From assembly GCA_022393335.1 (NCBI GenBank), contig JAJEKB010020522.1, positions 356,956 to 420,955 of the forward strand: a DNA stretch of 64,000 nucleotides. The letters run 5' to 3'. A program made the translations under genes and the position numbers. The notes beneath the pieces were generated by a model. That model was not told the DNA's origin. It searched no databases and saw nothing but the letters and a program-made list of their open reading frames with translations. Positions 35,015-46,587 of this stretch are shown here, piece by piece; the stretch's first letter is position 1; each line of letters begins with the position of its first letter. This DNA comes from Macrotrachela quadricornifera. Taxonomy: Eukaryota; Rotifera; Eurotatoria; Philodinida; Philodinidae.

Positions 35015-36430
35015 TTATTCTTTTTCAAACATTTGTATTCGATGATTTTCATGATCAACAACATACAGATTTCCTTGTTGATCAAATGATAAATAAATTG
35101 GTGAATTAAATTGATTCGATTCGTTTCCTTTTCCATTACCACCAACAATAACAGTACCTTCACTCGAATTCGAAGTCCAACACATGATTCGATAATTATC
35201 TCGATCAGCAACATAAATTCGACCCGACTGATCAACAATTACTCCTTGAGGAAAAGATAATTCTTTCAAACTATTTCCTTGACCATTTCCTCCAGCGACA
35301 ACGATTCCTTCTTTGGCATCTTTGATCCATTTCATAATACGATGATTTTTCTCGTCCGAAATATATATGGATTGATCATCATCAACGAAAATAAAAGTAG
35401 GACCATTAAGCTGATTAAGTTGATCACCTATACCATTACCACCTGCAACAATTTTTTCTTGACTTTCTCCAATTTTCCATTGTTTTACTTCATTGGTTTC
35501 ATAATTAGACGCATAAAGAAATCCATTCTTATCGATTGCTAAACCAACACAATAAATGTCTGAAATGATTATTTGTGGATTTGAAGTATTCTGATAAGAC
35601 CATTGTGTTACTCTTCTATTTCCATATTCAGCTAGAATAAAAGTCTCATTTTGTTTATCAATTAAAAAATCGGCTGGACCAAATAATTGGTTATTTTGTT
35701 CTGCACATGCAATAATTCGAGTATTTTTTTCATCAGATTTCCATTGAACAATACGATCATTTCCACTATCACTAATTAAAATAGTTTTCTCATCAATAAT
35801 TGCCATGCTAAAAGGATAACTCAATTGGTTTAATTTATTTCCAGAACCGTTTCCTCCTGCAATTGTAATACCATTTTGTTTCCATTTTTTATCTAAATTC
35901 CAATTATCGTGATTAAGTGGTATATGGACAAGAATTTTATTAATAAATGGTGAAGATTGTTGTTGAATAGAAAGATTCGATAGTCTATCAAGTTCATCTT
36001 GTAATTTACTGAATTTGTTTTTAAATTGATCTATATCAATTTCATTAAATTGATTTTCTTGACGAATAATTCTTAACTGTATGGCAATATCATTTAATTT
36101 ATTTTCGATATCTAGATAAACTTGAGTTTTATGATTAATTAATGTTTGTCGACATTCTTCTCCTGTTTGTTTTATCTTCTTAATTGAGTTTTCTTCCCAT
36201 TGATCAATTTCTTTGATTAATTGATCATTTTCCGATTGATGTTTTCGCTCATTAATTATTTGCCGAAATAGATCATGATTATATTCAATTTCATCTAATT
36301 CTTTACTAAGCATTTGAAGATGATTCGGTAAACAATTCATACAAAAATCTTTAGAACATCCTGCACAATTTAATGTTCTTGTTTGTTTATTGCACGAAAA
36401 ACACTGTATTTTCTTCTCTATTGTGGACAT
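35015..36430 (-). CDS. B-box/coiled-coil/NHL-repeat protein (TRIM-NHL-like without RING), 471 aa
   Basis: Single-exon 471 aa. Residues about 9-37 hold a zinc finger of B-box type: CFSCNKQTRTLNCAGC then DFCMNCLPNH. Residues about 45-155 form a coiled coil rich in Glu, Gln, Lys and Leu. Residues about 185-471 are six NHL repeats, each beginning IAGGNGxGNxLNQLxxP and containing ISDSGNDRIVQW-type cores, enough for a closed propeller. This is the TRIM-NHL order but lacking a RING, so ubiquitin-ligase activity is not expected. Such proteins are numerous in bdelloids; known NHL propellers bind RNA or protein. It resembles the 319-aa NHL protein at 23.2-24.1 kb, and the two decayed copies at 13.8 and 46.4 kb show local family expansion. 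No frameshift is seen. Confidence 0.88.
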   Translation of the reverse strand: MSTIEKKIQCFSCNKQTRTLNCAGCSKDFCMNCLPNHLQMLSKELDEIEYNHDLFRQIINERKHQSENDQLIKEIDQWEENSIKKIKQTGEECRQTLINHKTQVYLDIENKLNDIAIQLRIIRQENQFNEIDIDQFKNKFSKLQDELDRLSNLSIQQQSSPFINKILVHIPLNHDNWNLDKKWKQNGITIAGGNGSGNKLNQLSYPFSMAIIDEKTILISDSGNDRIVQWKSDEKNTRIIACAEQNNQLFGPADFLIDKQNETFILAEYGNRRVTQWSYQNTSNPQIIISDIYCVGLAIDKNGFLYASNYETNEVKQWKIGESQEKIVAGGNGIGDQLNQLNGPTFIFVDDDQSIYISDEKNHRIMKWIKDAKEGIVVAGGNGQGNSLKELSFPQGVIVDQSGRIYVADRDNYRIMCWTSNSSEGTVIVGGNGKGNESNQFNSPIYLSFDQQGNLYVVDHENHRIQMFEKE

Positions 36431-37000
36431 GCTTTGAATCGAACAATGTATTGCAGACGGTAAGATAACAACACAACTTAAAAATAAAAGAACTAAAAGT
36501 AAACATTTTTATTTTCAAATGGAGAAAATATTTGAACAGACAAGTCTTTATTCTACGCGCCTTTGATTATATTATAAATGGTATGTCTAACATTCCACCG
36601 TATTCAGAATCACATAGAAAAAGAACTGTCTCGTAGGTGTCTGTTCTTATCAATCCTGAATTCTGTAAGGCTTTTAGTTTCTACTAGTAACGGAATCCAA
36701 AATCCAATCATATATCTGAACAAACGAGTGTCATACCCACCGATGAATTCAGTGGACATGGAAGTTCATAATAATGTTGAATTGAGATGAGAGGAAAAAG
36801 TTTTAGAGAAGCGGGCGATAAAATTTTGAAAAGCGCACACTATGACCTGCATTGTACTTTCTATTAGCATATAGTCATACAAAAGGTAAGATTTTAAAAA
36901 AAGTGCTTGGACAGCATTTGGGCAATAGAATTTTGTTTCTCGTGTCTGCTATCAACGATATTAAATTGATAAGAAGCATCTTTTATTTTTCTTTTCGGAG

Positions 37001-37010
37001 TATATAAAAG
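37001..37010 (+). promoter_or_regulatory. TATA box of the 37-38 kb gene
   Basis: TATATAAAAG, 53 bp upstream of the ATG at 37063, placing a start of transcription near 37030. It is the clearest core-promoter match in the window. Confidence 0.6.
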
Positions 37011-37062
37011 CATGTAAGATAAAATTACACTTGTCTTCTGCTGCAACATTTGGCTATTGAAA

Positions 37063-38154
37063 ATGCAGGTATGTAAAAAGACATATTGTTCGTATATTCA
37101 GAACTAATATTGTTATTTTTTCTTTTGACATTTTCTATCAAACCTTCTATTACAAATGTCTGTATTGTAGGAAGTTGATGATATAGGTAACAATATACAG
37201 GCTGAGTTGACTAGCTTTGATGTATCTCTTCAAAACGGACACAAATCGATACGAGAAATCAATAAAATGATGGATTCGTTAATTGACCAGATCCAAGGTT
37301 TCAACTCAGCCGAACTTAAATGTATTTTACGAAATATGAAAGAAATAGCTAAACGCTACCGGCTTTTGGAATCCGATACAGTATCTCTTGTGAACGATAC
37401 AAGTGTAGCATGTGAAGACGTACGAGTAGCAGCTCAAGCCGCACTGGATGAGGAACTGACAACAGCGGAAGCATTTGAAAGCATGAATAAAGATTTTGAA
37501 GGTCTATCAAAAAGTATGACAAAAGTGATTGAGTGTCATTCGGACATCGCAAAAGAACTTAGAGACCAAGCCGATGAAGCAAAAAAAGCAGAAGAAAGAA
37601 ATAATAAACTTCAAGCCACTGCTTCAGAATTAAAAGAGGATGCTGCAAGATTTGGTATTTTGGCAATACCCGGAGCAGGTTTGATCGGTGCTCCTATAAC
37701 GGTCGCATCTGCAGCGGTGGAAAAAGTTGATAATAAAGCGCTCAAGATCGTAGCTGGTTTTGGTGGTGCAGTTGGAGGTCTTCTTGGAGGAGTTGTCATG
37801 ACAGCTTTAACGCCTATTTTTGCTGCATGGGCGATACGCTGTGCCGTACTAGGTCAAGGATGGCCAACGACTTTTCGGGATCTCGGTGAACAAATTCTTA
37901 ATGTGGAAGCAGCCATCAAGGATTCTGCAGTGCATCTAACATGTATCAGAAGCATGTTAACTCAACTCGACGAAAAAGTATCGAAATGTGACACATCAAA
38001 ATCAAAGGCTTTACTGAAAGTACAATACAAGAAGATTCTTAATAGTTGTAACGATTTGGGAAAAAGTTGTAAGACCTATATTGTAAGCCTTCAATCAATA
38101 CGAAATAACGATAGAACATTTGCGATTAGCATGAATATTATTAGTGATAACTAA
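37063..38154 (+). CDS. Alpha-helical protein with Gly-rich hydrophobic hairpin (ClyA/ApoL-like fold suspected), 329 aa
   Basis: The two-codon exon 37063-37068 (Met-Gln) joins 37171-38154 across a 102-bp GTATGT..TAG intron, in frame, giving 329 aa. Residues about 15-155 are long amphipathic helices (coiled-coil-like, rich in Glu, Lys and Ala). Residues about 163-225 are a hydrophobic, Gly/Ala-rich hairpin (IPGAGLIGAPITVASAAVEK, FGGAVGGLLGGVVMTALTPI). Residues 226-329 are again helical with several Cys (ILNSCNDLGKSCKTYI). A helix bundle interrupted by a membrane-inserting hairpin is the layout of ClyA/HBL-type alpha-pore-forming proteins and resembles apolipoprotein L. No signal peptide is seen. 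Function is inferred from layout only; a membrane-remodelling or structural role is possible too. Base composition is less AT-rich than its neighbours. TATA box upstream; AATAAA at 38249. Confidence 0.68.
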
Positions 38155-38248
38155 CAACCGTCAATATTCAACTCCTGTTTATTAATCAAATTTTGATATG
38201 AAAGGTGCATGGTTAATAGCTTTTTTCTTGATGCATATATTCTCACTA

Positions 38249-38260
38249 ATAAAAATAAAA
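38249..38260 (+). terminator. Poly(A) signals of the 37-38 kb gene
   Basis: Two adjacent AATAAA hexamers (38249-38254 and 38255-38260) about 95 bp after the stop codon. Confidence 0.45.
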
Positions 38261-39013
38261 CTTGTAAAGCATAAATAAAATATCTAATCTAAATCGATTA
38301 AATAAGGAATCTTGAGGGTGAGGGTGTTTGGGTGAGAAATGAGGTAAAGCGAATCAATAATGAATAGAATAATATGATACAATAAATGAATGAGTCAGTA
38401 AGTAAGTAAGTAAATAAATGAATTGGAACTGAAACAATAAGCAGAACCACGGGAAATATTCATAAAAAGATATATACTTTTGAAGAAATAAAAATTGATA
38501 AGAGTAGATTTAAATAGATTTTAATTTTAAAAAATATTATTTTATATTTTAAGAGGCTTTATTTTAGTTTTTTATAATTTTATTTTTAAGTAAATAATAA
38601 ATAACAAAAAATTGTTTAATAAATTTTGACCAACATGTTTTGAATGCTTCTTCAGGCTATCTAACCTGCTACACTTCTAAGTATGCTCTTTTATGCCCCA
38701 TTCTCTCTCTACTCCTGTTTTTGTCTAACTCTATCTGTTCTCATTGAATGACTGACTTATCACAGGGGACACATCTCGATAGTGTGGATGAGGGCGAAGG
38801 ACTCATTTCAAGGCTTAACAACTAACTCAATGAAAAATTATGAATAAAAAATAAAGTTGGAGAATGTTCATAAAAATCATCGATCACCATCGTGATATCT
38901 AAAACATAAAATGAGGAAAGTGAGTATCATTTTTTATTGATTATTCATCAATATTTTCTATGGCATTTCTTATCACTGTTTTTTGATGGTTTTTTTATGA
39001 AATAAAACGCCCT
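38261..39013. other. Intergenic AT-rich
   Basis: Short GTAA/TGAA simple repeats at 38385-38425 (TGAATGAGTCAGTAAGTAAGTAAG-like, imperfect). No gene supported. Confidence 0.45.
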
Positions 39014-39494
39014 TTAATTATATGTTAAACGATGTGCACAAATAACTGAAATGTCACTTAATGATGTTTCTTCAAAAATCTTCTGCCAAATTTGATGAAA
39101 TTTTGCTCCAAAACGTGCTAAACTCGGTGTATAAGTAAAACGTAATAAAATATCTCTATTAAAATCCATTCTCTCGAAATTCATTATACCTATCACTCAA
39201 TAATAATTTTGCATCTGTCTTCCCTGTGAATATTTCGAAAAAACGACTCAAATGTTTGTCTATAAATTTCGGCGGATATCTATTTAGTAAAAATGTAGTT
39301 CTAACTTTTTTTATTTCCTCAGCTAAATTCTCAGTATGCGAACAAACTCTGACTGATCGCAATAACACTGAAAATGGTACATTTTTCTTAACATCTATTG
39401 AATGAGCTGAATTAAAAGGTAAAGTATATGGCTGTGCAGCTATCTTACGATAAACTCTAGTTCTAAGATTTGGTTTCTCTACCGGATTGTGCAT
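39014..39494 (-). pseudogene. Penelope-like reverse transcriptase 3' fragment (frameshifted)
   Basis: The minus frame 39494-39159 reads LRTRVYRKIAAQPYTLPFNS and then NRYPPKFIDKHLSRFFEIFT, the 'VYxKxxAxPYxLPFxSxH' and 'NRYPxxFIDxxLxxFF' blocks found after the RT core of Penelope/Athena-like elements. Reading continues in another frame as FTYTPSLARFGAKFHQIWQKIF (39130-39070), another conserved block. At least one frameshift separates the two parts. The RT core itself and any GIY-YIG domain are absent. It is a short dead remnant, in the opposite orientation to the related fragment at 49.95-50.8 kb. Confidence 0.7.
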
Positions 39495-42047
39495 AAGCTT
39501 TTGCTAGAAGAGTGGCGCTATTGTTTCAAATTGAACACCTAATGAATTTTATATCAAATTAAAGTGCATCGAAAACTGGATGTATCGATATTAAACAGGA
39601 AAATTATTAGTACTTTTTAATGTCGAACCTACGCAGTTTTTAGAAATTTGACGCTTTTTTTGACATAAAAAATTAAGGCGTTACTCATTCAAAGGTACAA
39701 TAACATATTTTCTTTCGATATTTCACATGGTTCAATAGAATTCATTGAATTCTAGGATACTGTATATATCAAAAACTTCGTTAGGCCACTTTTCTAAAAG
39801 AAAAAGCTTTTAAAATTATTTGGAAAATTGAAAAAATGTTTCAAGACTCATTTAACTTCTTTAACTACTTTTATCAACAAAGATGCTTCGAATTATACTC
39901 GTTACATACAGTTTTTCACGCTGCATCTGATGAATATATTTCGAAGCATCTTTTAAAGAAGTTAATTTGGTTGCTATAATCGACTTTATCTTCACTTTAC
40001 CCAAATATTAAAGTAAAATGAATTTTCGTAATTGAAATTTCTTGTTATATTCTCAGTTGATCATCATGTGTTGATAATGCTACAATATATCAAAGCTCTC
40101 TAGATATCGATGCGTCATAAAACAAGTGAAAAAAAGGGTGCAGTAAAATCGAAAGATGTTCAAAAGTGTCTCATTTTATATTTTTCTTTTAATACTTATA
40201 TTTTGTGTAAAAGTTGAACAACAGAATGATATTATTTCATTTAAATACTTATTTTCACATTTTATCGTTCGAGTTTATTAATCAAAATAAAGAACAACAA
40301 GAAATCTGAATATAAAAAAAAATGAAAAATATTTTCAACTAAAGGATTACTGTTTCGATTATCATTTTCATGATCAAAAACATTTAGATTATGATCATCT
40401 TCAGTTTCACAATCAACATTCTCAATTATTTGAAATGCTTCTATGATTCATTTAACTTTATGAATGATGTTTACTAGAAAATAAACTGACACAGAACACA
40501 ACACAGCATCTCACTCTCTTTAATAATTCTCGAATACTGCAAAAGTATCAAAAAAAAAATATTATGTTGTATTGTGATAAAAAATAATACCATTCTCTCA
40601 TTGAGTTTAATGATCAACTACGTCATTTGGAGTTTTATGGAATGATTTTTTTTTCACTTTTTTTTTTAAATCCTATCGATAAAGTTATTCATTTTAAAAA
40701 AGAAAATTTGAACGAATTCACTCATATATGAAAGAAGCTGTATAACATTCTATCAAAAATAAATAATCAACAAATACATTCAATTTTCCATTAACATTTA
40801 TTTAATATGAAGAAAAATCACATGTAGATATATATATGGACTTTTTCATATTATATTGTATTCAAAGAATTTTTTTTCAGTTACGAGAAAAGCAATACTA
40901 AATAGAAAATTAAAATCTTTTTTCTTGTATTGTTTTTCTTAATAAAAAGCAAACTATCAGATTGATTTTCTTGACATATGTGTAATCCTTTATTATTAAA
41001 ACCAAGAGTGAAAGTAAATTATTCAGTCACTTTATAGAACAAGATTTTTTGTTGAATTTTTCAGTTATTTCGCAGCAAAGTGACGAATATTTGGTCTTAA
41101 CATTGTATGATCAATACGATTTACTGACATTTAATTCAGTTAAATAAGGCGAGAGTAATCGATTGATCTATAATACGTGTGACTTTTCAAGAAATTTGCA
41201 GGTGAAAAAATATCTTTGCAATGAAGTGCCTATTTGATGGAAAAATTTTATCAAATACTTAGAGAATGATAGAAAATAAAATCTACGAATCAAATATTCT
41301 CTCTGAAGCAATTTTGATCTTTTTATCAACAATAATATTATACGAATTCAATAGCCTTGCAAATAACAAGTCATCAAGGACATCATTAATTATTAATAAT
41401 ATTGTTACCAAAAAAATGTATCAAGAAACCTGAAAAATTCATTTATTTCATTATTCCCTTTTCTCATATAGAAAAAAAAATTCATTCGGATACTAATAAA
41501 GCAGAAACAAAAAAATTACATTAGATCAATAATGCATTGAGTAGGTGCGATATTTTCCACGAATGTATCTTAATAATCACATAAATTTCTCTTGTGCCAA
41601 AAGAAACAGACTGAATACATAATGTAAAATATAATCTAAAATACAGACACAGTTGTACATATTATTGATAATGGAATTTCAATTATCATAAGTAGGTTTT
41701 GTCATCTGTCACGCTGGCACTTTCGTCGAATTCACATATGAAAATTCGAAGTGTAAGTTTAAAAACAATTCTTCAGTTACTTCCTCTATTGTCAAAATAG
41801 TTGATAGAAGTTTCTTTTTTTGTTGTATATACTCAGACAAAGATTCCATTCTTTTTCAGCCATATTTAGATTTCATGAAATCTAGAATAGTTTAATAAAG
41901 ATTTTTGATTATGGAGAATTGTTATAGATTTCTCAATTCATTAGATAAAAATAAAAAACATATAAAAAATATACTGTAAAATAATGTATGAATAGGAGAA
42001 ATTATTTTCAGATTTTATATTTATTGAAAAAAAAAAACAACAAAAAA
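39495..42047. other. Intergenic with a dispersed repeat and a hairpin
   Basis: A copy of the TGAATTTTATATCAA dispersed repeat lies at about 39540-39625. An imperfect hairpin spans 39848-39975: TTAACTTCTTTAA..AAAGATGCTTCGAA on the left, TTCGAAGCATCTTTTAAAGAAGTTAA on the right. The remainder is very AT-rich and no gene is supported up to the signal-peptide ATG at 42048. Confidence 0.5.
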
Positions 42048-45000
42048 ATGATTAGTTTGTTTCTATTTTTATCCATTTGCTGTATCATTACTAACGGTAT
42101 ACACTTTAATGGCGGTACTATTAGATGGGAACCAGTCTATCCTTATATTAACTCAAGTAATGTATCAATAACTATCATTCAAACATATTCATGGACTTAT
42201 CCAACTATCGATTGTTCTACCAATGTACCTATCTCGACTAGTGGTCGAAGTAGTGCAAATGCTAATTTAACATGTGTTACTGATTGTTCAACTGATGGTG
42301 GTTATCATAATAAACCAGTTAATATTTTAACTGATTGTCAAACATTCAGTTCATCATTGGGTATGATGACAAGTCAAAGATCAGTCAATATTACATTAAC
42401 TGCAAATGCACATTTTTATCTTGCATATGTTGGATCTGCTTGGGTAGATCTAAATGATCCTCCTATAAGTAATCTTCAATGGTCAATTGTTTGTTCGATT
42501 GATCTTCGAATGAGATCAGATGGTTTTATAAACACACCACCTGTTGCTACTGTAGTTTCTCCACAATATGCTATTGTCAATCAAACAACTCAAATTACTA
42601 TTCCTGTTTCAGATGCTAATGCGGGTGATGATGTCCGTTGTCGATGGGCAACTTATACGCCTGGATATCGTAGACGAAGACGATCAGAAGAAGAAGAACA
42701 ACATGTATATCATGTATATGAATCTCATATGAACAAAAATGCAACTAAAGACGAAGATATTATTCATATTAGAAAAAAAAGGAAAGCAAGCAAAGACCCT
42801 TGTACAAATTGCTACAGTACATGTGCAAACGGTTGCTCTTGTAGTTGTTCAGGTTGTACAGGAACAACATGTAGCGGAAAGAGTTGTAAGACAAAACCAA
42901 GTTGTCCAATCGGAACTACCACAATTGAAACTCCCGGAACATTAAAACCAACCTCATCGTATGCTAATCGGCAAGCCATTGATGAATGTGGTGGAATTTG
43001 TTTTCCAAGTAGTGTACCTAGTGGCACAACTCTATCTAGCTGCACTATCTCATTCATAGGTCTTGTACCCGATACTTGGTATGGTATTGCTGTTCAGGTA
43101 AATTTTATATTTACAGATATTAATATATAAAATATTGATACTAATCATCTTATTTGTAAGACTAAAATAAATGTATTTATGTACTTAAAATAATTCAAAA
43201 ATAAATCAAATCTTTATAATTTTCATAAATTTGATTGATATTGAAAAAATTTTTCTTTTAATAGGTTGAAGATTTTATTAATAGTACAAGTAATATTTCA
43301 ATGAGTTCTGTACCAGTTCAATTTTTAATTTATGTTATGGCTCAACCAACATGTGGATTAGCACCAGTTATTGTTCCTCTCAGTCGATGTTTCGATGTAC
43401 AAGTTGGTGTTTTAATGAGTTTTAATCTATCTGCAGTTACTAAATGTAATTCTAATGTATCAGCTATTGATTCAATTGTTGTCACGAATAGTATTTCGGG
43501 GATGAATGTTAGTGATACAATTGATTCATTGACAAATGCTTCAGTATCCTATGTTACATTCACTTGGAAACCTCAGACAAGTCAACTTGGTTCACAACAA
43601 TTATGCACCATAGCTTATTCTGAGTAAATCTTTATTTAGTTTTTTTTTCATTATTATAATATCTATCTTTCTAATAATTAGAGAACAAGTACAATCTCAA
43701 CAATATTGTGTTACATTCACTGTAATAACATCATCAGCCACTTGTATAACAACGACAACAACAACAACAACAACGACATCAAAAACAACTACAACAACAT
43801 CAAGAACAACAACAACAACATCCACAAGTACAACAACAGAAACAACAACAACAACATCTGTAACAACATCGACAACCTCTACAAGTACAACATCAACAAC
43901 AACAACAACTACAAGTACAACAACAGAAACTACAACAACAACATCGGTAACAACAACAACAACAGAAACTACAACAACAACATCAGTAACAACAACAACA
44001 AGTACCACTTCAACAACATCGACTTCGACAACAACATCTACAACAACATCATCATCATCAACTTCGACAACAACGACAACAACAACGACTACTGTAACTT
44101 CTGCAACAACTACAACAACAACAACAGCGACTACGACAACCATGTAAATAAAATTTTCTACAGATAAGATAATCTTTCTAAAGTGCAAGACTTTTATTAA
44201 AAGATCAAAAAAAAAAATTATAGAATCTTTCTCATTGTTTATTTTTTAGAACTTTTACATACGTTCACATCCAGATTCGATATGAGCAATATATTTCTTC
44301 CTTTTGAAATAATGAATCACTTAAAAATCGAATAATTTATGGAAGAAAGATTATATAAGATATTACTCAATTGATAAAACATATCTTGAGTTATTTTAAG
44401 TACTATAATAAGAATTTTCACATTTTCTCTGCAAATAAAAATACGTTCCAATAGTTATAGAATATGTAGCTAGTTCTATCTTAACTCTTGCGGGATGAAA
44501 TTCTTTTTTATTTTTTGTATCTAACATCTTTATTATAGTTAGCAAAAAATTTGCACATCTAAAAATTAAAGTAGTGCATTTCATTGCACAAAGTTCTGTC
44601 AGATGTACAGGCATCTCTATTGTGTGTTAAGATTTTGAATTAAGTGTGCATTATTGCTGCAAAACTTTCAATGCTCTAATATCTTACGTATTATAATGGA
44701 AAGAATTTCTTAAATAAAAAAAACAATCGTAGTTTATAATTCATTTGCTTTTATAGCTAAAATAATTTTCTATTAAATAAAGTCTTTGAAATATGTGTAT
44801 ATATTATTCAAGTATTATTATTTATAGATCATCTGTTATGTTATCAATATTTATTGATTTCATATCTGTGAACAAAAGAGACATCTGACACGAGTTTATT
44901 TTTATTCAGAAATATAATTGAAACAAAGATATTCATTTTTTTAGAACTACAACAACCACTGCAAAAACAACTGGTAAAATATGTTAATTAGCTTTACAAA

Positions 45001-46025
45001 ATCTATAAATTATTATTATCACAACAATTAATGTAATTTTCTTTCTTATAGGACAATCAGTAAATTGGCTGTTGATTTTAGGATTATCTTTATTAGCTCT
45101 ATTACTTGCTATATGTTGTTGTTGCTGTTGTCTTTATTGCTGGTTGTGGTAAATCTTTGCTTTTTTTACAATAGAAAAAAAAACTAATTTTATTTATTGA
45201 GAATTATTAACAATTTATTTGTCTAATAGGGGTGCTGGTGCAAGACGTCGTCGACGAAAACGACCAAATGAAGAATCAGAAAAACAAACTATTATACCAA
45301 TCAATACAGTGGATGTAACACGAAAACGTCCGTTTTTTTTCCGATTTTTTCCTATTAAAAAATTGGATAGAAATACTTCCGATTACAATATACTCAATAA
45401 CAGTGTTAATATCAACAATACACCACTATCTAGATCTCCTATAAACGCATCTGATTCAAATTCTCTTAAATCTGCAACTATTAGTATTACTTCAAAAGAA
45501 AATATAAATTTATCAATATCTTCTACTAATCAAAGTAGTTCTGTCAACGTTATAAGAGTAAATAAAATTGAAAAACCACTTGAAACTGGAAATGCATTGA
45601 TAAAACCACCAAATTATACAGATAATATTGAAACAATTTCACCTACTGAGTACTCAACAGTTACTGTTCAAAAAGTGACTAAATCAACAAGATTAAATGA
45701 AACAAACAATAGTCACAATGATACATCGCAGACAATTAATCAAGAGAGACCAAGTATTTCATCAACATTAACATCTAAATCAAATCCAATTAGTGTTATT
45801 AAAATTCCACGAACAAAATCAGGCGCAACTCAACAACAACCATCTTCAAGTATTTGTACTGTTAGAGTTATTAAATTAGAAAAATCATCAACCAACATAC
45901 AATCGAAAATAGATCAAGTAAAAACTACAACACATTCAGTAGATCAAAATAAGAATGTAACAAATGGAATAACTGTAGTAAAACTTCCAAGAAATTCTAT
46001 TGCAAATAAATCTCAGAGTTCATAA
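42048..46025 (+). CDS. Type I membrane protein: Cys-rich ectodomain, Thr-rich mucin-like stalk, TM, long cytoplasmic tail; 6 exons
   Basis: Exons 42048-43097, 43265-43623, 43682-44143, 44945-44973, 45052-45148 and 45230-46025 join in frame (phases 0, 2, 2, 1, 2) to give 930 aa. The start at 42048 gives a clean signal peptide (MISLFLFLSICCIITNG); an ATG 60 bp upstream would only add a basic stretch. The ectodomain starts GIHFNGGTIRWEPVYPY, a family I recall from rotifers as repeated surface proteins. It contains a polybasic site YRRRRRSEEEE (about residue 206), possibly furin-cleaved, and a Cys/Ser knot (CTNCYSTCANGCSCSCSGC). Exon 3 encodes about 150 residues of almost pure Thr/Ser, an O-glycosylated stalk. 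Exon 5 is the TM helix (LLILGLSLLALLLA) running into six Cys, likely palmitoylated. The 265-aa tail begins RRRRRKRP and holds repeated basic-hydrophobic motifs. Probably a cell-surface mucin or adhesion receptor. The 801-bp intron 3 is unusually long here. Confidence 0.82.
43738..44136 (+). repeat. ACA/ACG/TCA trinucleotide array coding for poly-Thr/Ser
   Basis: About 400 bp of imperfect ACA-type triplets, interrupted by AGTACAACAACAGAAAC-like longer units repeated several times. In the gene frame it encodes the Thr/Ser stalk; in other frames it gives Asn- or Val-rich shadow ORFs, which are not real. Confidence 0.85.
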
Positions 46026-46447
46026 ATACTTAACATTTATTCATTAAAAACTGTATTTTATTTTCTAAGATTTTTATTCTCATATACACATAGATTAAAA
46101 TTAGTAACTAAAGGAAACTCATATGGTTAAATGTAAACAAGAGAAAATTTGTTTTGAATGGCGTTACTCTTTTTTTTCTCTCTCAACGAGTCATAATTCA
46201 TCAACTTTATCATGAATCGTGACTCAATAAAGAAAAAAAAATGATTTTTCCTTTTCAACTGTTTACTTTTCGGATGGAATTAATTTATTTTTTTTTATAG
46301 TTTTTTGTAAATATATAAATGAAATTTTTTCTAAATTGAAATAAGACTGTTCTAATGAATACCTTCATTAAGATAGTTTTTTCACATGATTATTCAGTGC
46401 ATATAATGAATCAGAATAATTGTTGTATGATGAAAAGAATGGAACAT
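46026..46447. other. Intergenic, 3' flank of the surface-protein gene
   Basis: AT-rich; possible poly(A) signal ATTAAA near 46043. No gene. Confidence 0.4.
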
Positions 46448-46587
46448 GCAAAAGAACGCATCGCCATTGCTGGTCGGCAAGGTAAAAAAAATAAACTGAC
46501 ACAATTGGCTTAGTCTATGAATATGATTGTCGATGAATTGAGTCATGTCTATGTAATTGATTGCGACAACGATCGAATTATGAGTTA
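46448..46587 (+). pseudogene. NHL-repeat gene fragment
   Basis: The plus-strand frame reads KERIAIAGRQGKKNKLTQLA, stop, then MIVDELSHVYVIDCDNDRIM, which matches one linker and one blade of the local NHL proteins (IAGGNGxGNxLNQL..VDxxxxVYVxDxxNxRI). One in-frame TAG and no continuation either side. Dead fragment. Confidence 0.7.

Noticed and set aside
43697..44188. Val-rich (minus) and Asn-rich (plus) ORFs of 153-163 aa
   Set aside because: Both are frame shadows of the ACA triplet array that encodes the Thr/Ser stalk in the spliced gene frame.
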